6,193 nt of DNA from Pseudomonadota bacterium. GTDB lineage: Bacteria > Bdellovibrionota > JAFGOL01. The notes below the pieces were generated by a model that saw only the letters and a list, made by a program, of their open reading frames with translations, ran no database searches and had not been told where the DNA came from. Made by a program: the position numbers and the translations under genes. Positions 1-5,518 of the stretch are shown here, one piece after another. The stretch spans positions 1 to 6,193 of the forward strand of contig JAPLFT010000244.1 in NCBI GenBank assembly GCA_026390535.1, in the 5' to 3' direction. Within the stretch, counting starts at the first letter, position 1; each line of letters starts with the position of its first letter.

Positions 1-959
1 AACCTTTGAACTTCTTTTCCTGATACATCTATCATTACATAAGTCGGTGTGCCTATCATTCCCAACTTATATACGGCATAGGAATATTCAGGGTCTTCAA
101 CATCTATGGTCCTAAACTCAATAGTCTTGCCGTCGCAGTTATCCTTTAATTTTTTTATTGTAGGGAACATCTCCTGACAGGTTTCACAATCCATTGAGAT
201 CATGGATACGAAAAGCGGTAATTTATCAGGCACAATTATTTTGTCAGCTACAGAAGGAATTTTGGGCCTATCTGCCATCGTGGAGACTTCCGTGAATAGG
301 TTAATCGCAAAGAATACCAAAATTATTCCCAGGGCTTTTTGAAGTATAAGGATAAAATATCTGTTACGTTGTATGAAGTTCATCAGCGGCCTAAAAAATA
401 GTGTGAATATTATGAGAGGTGTTGATATACCAAGGCCGAATAGAAAAAGCTTGAAGGCGCTGCTGATAGGGCTGAACGTCCTTACAGATATATAAGTCAG
501 TATTCCACCCAGTACCGGACCTATGCATGGAGACCATGTGGCAGCAAACAGTACTACTAATATAAGCGCATTAAGTAATGAGAACCTTGTCTTGAGTCTA
601 TTTATATTGATCGAATAGGCTCTATCAAGTAATGGTATGTAGATAAAATCCAAAAGTTTTAGTGCGATTATGAGTATTATTACTCCGGCCAGAAGAGATA
701 TTGCCCCTCTATGGAGCACGATCAATGAGCCGATCTTTCCGGCACCGAACCCGAGTATAGAGAATATGATGGAGAATCCAAGGCAAAAAAGCAGACCTTT
801 TGGAAGTAGTGTCTTCCACATAGGTATACTCTCGCCACCAAGAGGCTGTATAGAGTCCTTATCCTGTAGCAGTATGGAAAAATAGACCGGTATTATAGGT
901 AGAACGCACGGGGAGAAAAAACTCAGAATACCTGCAAAGTATATTGTCCACGAATCCAT
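1..959 (-). CDS. CcdA/DsbD-type thiol-disulfide transporter with C-terminal thioredoxin domain (3' end outside window)
   Basis: Moves reducing equivalents from the cytoplasm across the inner membrane to periplasmic or cytochrome c maturation thiols, by family knowledge. The minus frame is open from ATG at 959 to the window edge: 319 codons, no stop seen. The first part is a six-helix CcdA core, with helices near residues 4-31, 54-75, 84-108, 128-155, 168-190 and 200-222. It carries both family signatures: SPCVLP (Cys18) in helix 1 and WSPCIGP (Cys145) in helix 4. After a linker of about 25 residues comes a thioredoxin-like domain from about residue 246, with CETC (Cys258, Cys261) and a probable cis-Pro in GTPT (Pro305). 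Unlike full DsbD there is no N-terminal periplasmic alpha domain. The start is chosen because helix 1 follows at once and a promoter ends ten bases upstream; no ribosome binding site is visible. It is divergent from the secretin gene. The role is confident, the physiological partner unknown. Confidence 0.9.
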   Translation of the reverse strand, partial: MDSWTIYFAGILSFFSPCVLPIIPVYFSILLQDKDSIQPLGGESIPMWKTLLPKGLLFCLGFSIIFSILGFGAGKIGSLIVLHRGAISLLAGVIILIIALKLLDFIYIPLLDRAYSININRLKTRFSLLNALILVVLFAATWSPCIGPVLGGILTYISVRTFSPISSAFKLFLFGLGISTPLIIFTLFFRPLMNFIQRNRYFILILQKALGIILVFFAINLFTEVSTMADRPKIPSVADKIIVPDKLPLFVSMISMDCETCQEMFPTIKKLKDNCDGKTIEFRTIDVEDPEYSYAVYKLGMIGTPTYVMIDVSGKEVQR

Positions 960-969
960 GATATTCAGG

Positions 970-998
970 TTTATAGTCGAAAAGATAACTTTGTTCAA
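970..998 (-). promoter_or_regulatory. sigma70-type promoter of the CcdA-thioredoxin gene
   Basis: Read on the minus strand, TTGAAC (998-993) is followed after exactly 17 bases by TATAAA (975-970). The expected transcription start is near 963, only about four bases before the ATG at 959, so the transcript would be nearly leaderless. This fits the lack of a Shine-Dalgarno sequence. Assigned by eye from consensus and spacing. Confidence 0.6.
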
Positions 999-1019
999 TT
1001 TCTATTTTTGACACATTTG

Positions 1020-1025
1020 TAAATT
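1020..1025 (+). promoter_or_regulatory. possible -10 element for the secretin operon
   Basis: TAAATT lies seven bases before the ATG at 1033, in an AT-rich 73-bp divergent intergenic region. No good -35 sits 16-18 bases upstream. The perfect TTGACA at 1008-1013 is too close to pair with it, and would pair only with sequence inside the coding region. The weak call rests mainly on its position, which mirrors the two other putative near-leaderless starts in this window. Confidence 0.22.
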
Positions 1026-1032
1026 ATTCGGC

Positions 1033-2421
1033 ATGCTATTGTTCAGCACGGGGCTGGATAAACGGAGTATATGTTGCAGTAAGATCTGCGTGAGCCTTAT
1101 ATTAATAATGCTATTTTTATCCAATATTTATCCGCTGGATAAACTGCAGGATATAAACGTTATGTATATAGGCGATAGTTTGCGCATCAGCGCGGATGAT
1201 ATCTCTAAAGTAACGGTCACTAACAGCAAGGTAATAAAAGTGTTGAAGGAGGATAAAGTGCTTGCCTTAAACGCAAGGGCAAAGGGCAGTACAACTATCT
1301 ATATCTGGAAAAAAGGAGATAAAGAACCGACCAAATATAGCTTTACTATAATGTCGGCTTCCGTCCATAAAAAGGTCCAGGCCGTAAGAGAATCATTAAA
1401 GGGGATTAACGGTATAAAGGTAAGTAACGCCGGTGAAAGTGTCTATATAACCGGTATGATCTACAAAAAAGACGACATGGATCTTATAAACAAGGTTGTA
1501 GCCAGTCAAAAAGATGTAATGAACTACGTAAAACTTGCGGATTCAGTCAGGCAGGGAGATTATAACAAGCTTACAGATGTACTTTTGGATATGGGACTCT
1601 ACGACATATCCGTAAAAAAGACGGAGAACGTACTTTTTGTGGGAGCTAATGCCAGAACAAAAGGACAGGCAGAAAAAGCTCAACATTATTTGGATGTAAA
1701 TTTTCCGAGCGGAAAAATTGATATAAAAGTTATCCCGTATCAGATAGATATAGATGTAAAAATAGTAGAAGTTTCCACATCCATGGGGCGCCAGATGGGA
1801 CTTGAATTACCTGGGGAGTTAAGCCTTACAAGACATACAGTGTTACCGGCAATAGAAATAGACAGCATACTTCATCTCTCCGAATCTCATGGCGATGCGA
1901 GAATACTTTCCAACCCGTCTCTTAGTACTAACGACGGTGAAGGTGCAAGTTTTCACGCCGGTGGGGCCATTCCTATAAAACTCAGCTCAAGGTACAGTTC
2001 AAATCTGGAATGGAAAAACTACGGTGTAATATTGAATTTTACACCAAAGGTTATAAACGATGATACTGTGGAACTAAGCATATCCAGCGAGTTCAGCAGT
2101 CTCGATTCTGATAACTCATATAATAAAGATGTTCCGGGTTTTGTTGTAAGAGAAGTAAAAACGGTTGTCACAATGGATAGCGGCAAGTCAGTCGTGATAT
2201 CCGGTCTTATAAATAGAAGCTCAAGCAAGGCAAATAAAGGTTTACCTGCGATTTCCGATATTCCTGTACTCTCCGATCTTTTTTCTTCCAACGATGTAAA
2301 TTCTCAAGACACTGAACTTGCGATAATAGTTACAGCATCCATAAGATTCAGATGTGAAGAACTTTTTATAGATAAAAAATTGGAAGACCTCCTTGCGGAA
2401 ACACTTGGAGAAGATGTTTAG
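1033..2421 (+). CDS. cpaC: CpaC/RcpA-like Tad pilus secretin
   Basis: Secretins form a ring-shaped pore in the outer membrane; in Tad systems CpaC/RcpA lets the pilus out. The 462-residue product has a basic, Cys-containing N-region (residues 10-20) and a hydrophobic stretch (about 21-34), consistent with a signal peptide. Residues about 36-106 match the T2SS/T3SS pilus N-terminal domain. About 108-220 resembles BON-like ring-building modules (VYITGMI, VLFVGANA). From about 240 comes the secretin domain: VKIVEVSTS, SNPSLSTNDGEGASF (N294-P295), the VPGF motif (367-370), ISGLINR (389-395) and the family-typical LPAISDIPVLSDLF (404-417). The gap between KIVEV and the NP motif is about 50 residues, which looks shorter than in typical CpaC. 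There is no Shine-Dalgarno before the ATG, but no better in-frame start keeps the signal peptide. The ATPase gene follows after five bases, so the two are surely co-transcribed. Confidence 0.88.
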   Translation: MLLFSTGLDKRSICCSKICVSLILIMLFLSNIYPLDKLQDINVMYIGDSLRISADDISKVTVTNSKVIKVLKEDKVLALNARAKGSTTIYIWKKGDKEPTKYSFTIMSASVHKKVQAVRESLKGINGIKVSNAGESVYITGMIYKKDDMDLINKVVASQKDVMNYVKLADSVRQGDYNKLTDVLLDMGLYDISVKKTENVLFVGANARTKGQAEKAQHYLDVNFPSGKIDIKVIPYQIDIDVKIVEVSTSMGRQMGLELPGELSLTRHTVLPAIEIDSILHLSESHGDARILSNPSLSTNDGEGASFHAGGAIPIKLSSRYSSNLEWKNYGVILNFTPKVINDDTVELSISSEFSSLDSDNSYNKDVPGFVVREVKTVVTMDSGKSVVISGLINRSSSKANKGLPAISDIPVLSDLFSSNDVNSQDTELAIIVTASIRFRCEELFIDKKLEDLLAETLGEDV

Positions 2422-2426
2422 TAATC

Positions 2427-3443
2427 ATGGAAAACAGATCGGTTATAGACAAGGTTATAAACAGCACAGGCTCTGTGAGCCAGGAACATCGGAATGACAA
2501 TATTTTTTCCTGCTTTAGTCATGAATTAAGAACTGTCTTACATGAAAATGGTGTGACAGAGATCATGATAAACGGAATAAAAAATATTTATATAGAAAAA
2601 AACGGCCTTGTCTGTGAATTGGATTTTGGAATAACGGAACTCGATATACATCGGTTTATTGACTCTGTGGCTCAATATAATTCGAGAAATATAGATTTTA
2701 ATCATCCGATATTTGATGGAAAACTCCCGGGAGGTTTTAGATGCAATATAGTTATGCAGCCTGTCTCTTTAGACGGTGTAACCATAACTCTTAGAAAGCA
2801 CACTCATGAAGTGGATTCATTTGCGTTTTTATTGAATAATCATACGCTGGATAACAAAATAGCAGATGTTTTGAAAAATGCCGTTGATGAAAAGCTGAAT
2901 GTAATAATCGCAGGAGGTACAGGTACCGGTAAAACCACTCTTGTTAATGTGCTTTTAAATAGCCTTTCCGGTTCCAAAAATATCAATCAGAGGATAATTA
3001 CCATAGAGGATACTGCGGAACTTAAACTAAAACTTCCCCATGTAATAAGGCTTGAATCGCGTTATTCCACACCCGATTGTCCATATGAAGTGAGTATAAG
3101 GGATCTTGTAAAAACAGCCTTAAGAATGAGGCCCGACAGGATAATAATCGGTGAGGTTAGGGGTGAGGAGGCTTACGATTTACTGCATGCTGTAAATACC
3201 GGACACAGGGGTTCTATCTGCACGATACATGCAAATTCCTGTAGAGATGCCTTAAGAAGATTTGAGACTCTTGCAATACTTGGACATCCCAATCTTGATA
3301 TCTCCATACCCAGAAGCTGGATAGCCTCAAATATTAATCTGCTTGTACATATTGCCAGAGTGGAGAATCTGCGAAAAGTCGTAGAAATTAAAAGGATCGA
3401 GGGAGTTGAATGCGGAAATTATATACTGCATGACCTAATTTAA
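2427..3443 (+). CDS. cpaF: CpaF/TadA-type secretion ATPase
   Basis: A cytoplasmic hexameric ATPase of the type II/IV secretion superfamily (GspE/VirB11-like, CpaF/TadA branch) that powers Tad pilus assembly. The N-terminal half carries the typical VTEIMINGIKNIYIEKNG segment (43-60) and LPGGFR (100-105), then VTITLRKH (118-125). Catalytic motifs are complete: Walker A GGTGTGKTT (163-171, Lys169), Asp box TIEDTAEL (192-199), Walker B IIIGEVRGEE (239-248, Glu243) and His box GHRGSICTIHAN (259-270, His268). The C-terminus NYILHDLI resembles the usual family ending. At 338 residues it lacks the long N-terminal extension of many CpaF proteins but keeps the whole catalytic core. The ATG is five bases after the secretin stop. 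The only GGAG (2407-2410) is 16 bases upstream, too far to be ideal, so translational coupling is likely. The pilus platform genes expected beside it are absent. Confidence 0.93.
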   Translation: MENRSVIDKVINSTGSVSQEHRNDNIFSCFSHELRTVLHENGVTEIMINGIKNIYIEKNGLVCELDFGITELDIHRFIDSVAQYNSRNIDFNHPIFDGKLPGGFRCNIVMQPVSLDGVTITLRKHTHEVDSFAFLLNNHTLDNKIADVLKNAVDEKLNVIIAGGTGTGKTTLVNVLLNSLSGSKNINQRIITIEDTAELKLKLPHVIRLESRYSTPDCPYEVSIRDLVKTALRMRPDRIIIGEVRGEEAYDLLHAVNTGHRGSICTIHANSCRDALRRFETLAILGHPNLDISIPRSWIASNINLLVHIARVENLRKVVEIKRIEGVECGNYILHDLI

Positions 3444-3444
3444 G

Positions 3445-3472
3445 TTGAAGCTTAGTTTTATAATGTTATACT
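3445..3472 (+). promoter_or_regulatory. possible promoter of the FecR-domain gene
   Basis: TTGAAG (3445-3450), a 16-base spacer and TATACT (3467-3472) lie in the 38-base gap after the ATPase gene. A second, perfect TATAAT occurs at 3459-3464 without a good -35. Either would start RNA within about 15 bases of the ATG at 3482, which has no Shine-Dalgarno. The FecR gene could therefore have its own near-leaderless transcript as well as readthrough from the operon. Confidence 0.4.
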
Positions 3473-3481
3473 TTTTAACAT
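3463..3481. repeat. small inverted repeat before the FecR-domain gene
   Basis: ATGTTA (3463-3468) and TAACAT (3476-3481) form a perfect 6-bp inverted repeat with a 7-base spacer. It overlaps the candidate -10 elements and abuts the ATG. It could be an operator, a weak start-region hairpin, or chance in AT-rich DNA. Confidence 0.3.
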
Positions 3482-4741
3482 ATGGTTTTATTTAATAAGT
3501 TATCATTATTTCTGACTGTTCTCTTTTTTATACCTCTTATTAATTTAAATGCTCAGGAAAGTGATGATAAGACCTTGGTTAAAAAACTGACTATAAGCCA
3601 GGAAGAGATAGATAATAACTTAAAACCTAAAATAAAAGGAAAAAAGCTAGAAGAACTTTCCTCTCCCTGGGTCGGATATGTATCCGATATTGAGGGAAAG
3701 GTAATCATTATAAGGCACAATAACGACGGAACATCCGTATTAATAAATTTTGAGGCCAAGGAAGGGGATCTTGTGCACGAAAAGGATGTTTTTGACGTAG
3801 GCCCTAAGAGCAGCGTTGAACTGACCCTTAAAAATGAGACGGAGATTTCTTTGGCTCCAAGCACCACATTTAGGATGTATCAGCATTACGTGGATGAAAA
3901 TGAACAAAACAGCCTCTTTAATCTCCTATCCGGGAAAGCAAGAATAAATGTAAAGAAAGAAAAAAAAATAACTTCTATTAAACTTTACGCATCCAATGTT
4001 GTCATAAGTTCTAAAAAGGCCGATTTTGCAACAAGCTACGATGATATGAAAAAAACATCCATGGTCGCATGTCTGGGTGGTGAAATATCGATACTTGGGA
4101 TGACAGATAATAAAGAAAGAAAAAGCTATGCTCAGTTCCTTGGTGAAGACGAGTATATGAACATTACGACCTCTTACGATGGAGAAACAGAAAATTATAT
4201 CAATACTGATCCTACGAAGATGTCCAGAAATTATAAAAAAACGGTTCTGGAAAGTTTTAGTGCTGATTATAGAGAGCTAGATCCCTGGGAATTTACCAGA
4301 ATAAGTACAAGTTTTTTTCGTATAGCTCTCGGTCTTGAATATGCTAATATACAGGAGCTTTCTACAAGGTATTACAACTTTTCTATAGGATACCTCCCTC
4401 TGATTCATGCTTTTTCTATTTTCTATCTTGAGCCCTATTTCTTTTTGAGTATTCCTTCTTCCAAGGAGCTATTCCTTAGGGCAGGCACCAGCCTTGTACT
4501 GTATCTATATAGAGGATTTTATGCAGGAAGCGGTGTGGGTGCTTTTTGGATTACAGATGGCGCAGGTTCTAAAATGGATCTTAATTTCAGCACGGGATAT
4601 ACTTTTTCCGATAAACAAATGGGGATAATTGACGGGCTCAGGTTTGAATATTTTATTTCGAGAACACCTAGATATCGTTCAAACGGTATCATATTGAGTC
4701 TTGTATTAAACTTTAGCAGCGGAAGAGATGAGGAAGAATGA
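3482..4741 (+). CDS. secreted FecR-domain protein with probable C-terminal outer-membrane beta-barrel
   Basis: The 419-residue product starts with a clear signal peptide (hydrophobic 7-22, cleavage likely after LNA24). A charged linker follows, then a FecR-type domain from about 64 to 205: WVGYVSDIEGKV, EGDLVHEKDVFDVGPKSSVEL, LAPSTTFRM and LFNLLSGKARI. FecR domains occur in periplasmic regulators and in envelope proteins. With no transmembrane anti-sigma segment and no sigma factor gene nearby, the second type is more likely. Residues about 275-412 alternate aromatic and hydrophobic residues with Gly and polar turns (FRIALGLEYA, YYNFSIGYLP, GSGVGAFWI, LSLVLNF) like a small outer-membrane barrel, then an acidic RDEEE tail; this is inference. 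It follows the secretin and ATPase on the same strand with a 38-base gap, suggesting an outer-membrane accessory role for that machine. No Shine-Dalgarno is visible. The FecR call is firm, the barrel moderate, the partner role a guess. Confidence 0.8.
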   Translation: MVLFNKLSLFLTVLFFIPLINLNAQESDDKTLVKKLTISQEEIDNNLKPKIKGKKLEELSSPWVGYVSDIEGKVIIIRHNNDGTSVLINFEAKEGDLVHEKDVFDVGPKSSVELTLKNETEISLAPSTTFRMYQHYVDENEQNSLFNLLSGKARINVKKEKKITSIKLYASNVVISSKKADFATSYDDMKKTSMVACLGGEISILGMTDNKERKSYAQFLGEDEYMNITTSYDGETENYINTDPTKMSRNYKKTVLESFSADYRELDPWEFTRISTSFFRIALGLEYANIQELSTRYYNFSIGYLPLIHAFSIFYLEPYFFLSIPSSKELFLRAGTSLVLYLYRGFYAGSGVGAFWITDGAGSKMDLNFSTGYTFSDKQMGIIDGLRFEYFISRTPRYRSNGIILSLVLNFSSGRDEEE

Positions 4742-4745
4742 CCTG

Positions 4746-5048
4746 TTAATACCAATTATGCATTCAAAGTTCTAAAAATTTAGAATACGAAAACTCACAG
4801 TGAACTCTTTTTTGTAAGTCAAATTGATACCAGCGAGTTTTGCGTATGAAGAAATCGGAATGGCATGTATTTGAAGGGTGAGGTGGTCTCTCGGCAGAAG
4901 GAACACCTCACCCTATCAAAATACGCCATACCGATGATGAATAGCAGAACGAACGCCAATTACACATGCACAAATGACTTACAAAAAAGAGTTCAATGTG
5001 AATTTTTACACCCTTAATTGGTAGAACTTTGAATGCATTTTGGTTTAA
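4746..5048. repeat. 303-bp imperfect palindrome flanked by TTAA (MITE-like or long-hairpin element)
   Basis: The whole stretch folds back on itself around 4895-4898. Matching arms are 4758-4774 with 5022-5038 (17 of 17), 4801-4821 with 4975-4995 (21 of 21, including a T6/A6 run), and 4860-4885 with 4904-4930 (nearly perfect with small bulges); weaker pairing lies between. The ends read TTAATACCAATTATGC on the left and, reverse-complemented, TTAAACCAAAATGC on the right, so TTAA borders both sides. This could be a target duplication or simply part of the palindrome. No coding frame of note lies inside. It starts four bases after the FecR gene stop and ends just before the tRNA promoter. A non-autonomous transposable element is the best guess; a structured RNA or a bidirectional transcription block are alternatives. 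Confidence 0.75.
4870..4920. other. central stem-loop of the palindromic element
   Basis: AGGGTGAGGTG (4875-4885) pairs perfectly with CACCTCACCCT (4904-4914) around an 18-base loop. The stem is extended by TTTGA/TCAAA (4870-4874 with 4916-4920) past a single bulged A at 4915. This GC-rich stem is the most stable part of the larger palindrome. No T-run follows on either strand, so it is not a simple intrinsic terminator. Confidence 0.7.
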
Positions 5049-5051
5049 TTA

Positions 5052-5079
5052 TTGACAACAATTTGTTTGAGGATATAAA
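5052..5079 (+). promoter_or_regulatory. sigma70-type promoter of the tRNA operon
   Basis: A perfect TTGACA (5052-5057), a 16-base spacer and TATAAA (5074-5079) lie upstream of tRNA-Ser. RNA should start near 5086, leaving a 5' leader of about 30 bases to be trimmed by RNase P. The -35 box begins only four bases after the palindromic element ends. Confidence 0.75.
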
Positions 5080-5116
5080 AGTTTTACGTTCGGCCGGGTC
5101 TATGTGCCTAATGGGT

Positions 5117-5211
<95 letters not shown>

Positions 5212-5219
5212 TTTTATGC

Positions 5220-5295
5220 GCGCCGGTAGCTCAGCGGATAGAGCATTGGTCTACGAAACCAATGGTCGTGGGTTCGATTCCCTCTCGGCGCGCCA
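5220..5295 (+). tRNA. tRNA-Arg(ACG)
   Basis: The acceptor stem GCGCCGG (5220-5226) pairs with TCGGCGC (5285-5291) with one G-T wobble; the discriminator is G5292 and CCA is encoded at 5293-5295. The D-arm GCTC/GAGC is canonical. The anticodon stem TTGGT/ACCAA holds loop CTACGAA with anticodon ACG (5253-5255), which needs A34-to-inosine editing by TadA deaminase to read CGT, CGC and CGA. The T-stem GTGGG/CCCTC has one T-T mismatch (5269 with 5283). It lies ten bases after tRNA-Ser and is surely co-transcribed with it. Confidence 0.96.
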
Positions 5296-5336
5296 AGATT
5301 AGATGTTCGAAAAACCGAAAAAAGAATTTAACAGGC

Positions 5337-5370
5337 CCTCGGGAGCCGAAAAGCTTCTGAGGACTTTTTT
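5337..5370 (+). terminator. rho-independent terminator of the tRNA operon
   Basis: CCTCGGGAGC (5337-5346) pairs over ten positions, two of them G-T wobbles, with GCTTCTGAGG (5353-5362) around the loop CGAAAA. It is followed by AC and six Ts (5365-5370). It lies 41 bases after the tRNA-Arg CCA end. Confidence 0.85.
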
Positions 5371-5398
5371 GTCGTCGCTGTTCCAAACACGTCTTAAA

Positions 5399-5514
5399 GA
5401 TCAAAAACCAAACCCCTTGTATATCCTAGACCCGATAGCTTCAAAACAGGCAGAATTATATGATTTTACATACTTAGGAGCTATAAAACGATCAGAATTG
5501 GCTGGTTTTGGATT
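5399..5514. repeat. weak palindromic stretch between the tRNA terminator and the membrane-protein gene
   Basis: The ends, 5399-5413 and the reverse complement of 5500-5514, match at 11 of 15 positions around a shared AAAACCA core. Further in, ATAGCT (5435-5440) faces AGCTAT (5478-5483). The two pairs share nearly the same centre. There is no start codon, ribosome site or T-run here, so this may be a decayed small repeat or chance. Confidence 0.3.
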
Positions 5515-5518
5515 ATTA

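Noticed and set aside
670..885. 71-codon plus-strand reading frame
   Set aside because: It lies fully antisense to the CcdA membrane core, whose two Cys motifs prove the minus frame is the coding one.
1008..1013. Perfect TTGACA as the -35 box of the secretin operon
   Set aside because: A -10 at proper spacing would fall at about 1030-1037, where the sequence is unlike TATAAT and already coding.
2019..2291. 90-codon minus-strand frame
   Set aside because: It is a shadow of the secretin domain, whose conserved motifs on the plus strand explain this stretch.
3553..3867. 104-codon minus-strand frame, and a similar one at 4519-4755
   Set aside because: Both are antisense to the FecR-domain gene, which has a signal peptide and recognisable domain on the plus strand.
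4870..4920. Central stem-loop as an intrinsic terminator for the FecR gene
   Set aside because: No T-run follows the stem on either strand; the T6 at 4808-4813 lies upstream and belongs to another arm of the palindrome.
4746..5048. CRISPR array or riboswitch
   Set aside because: There are no regularly spaced direct repeats, and the structure is one long palindrome located after a gene rather than before one.
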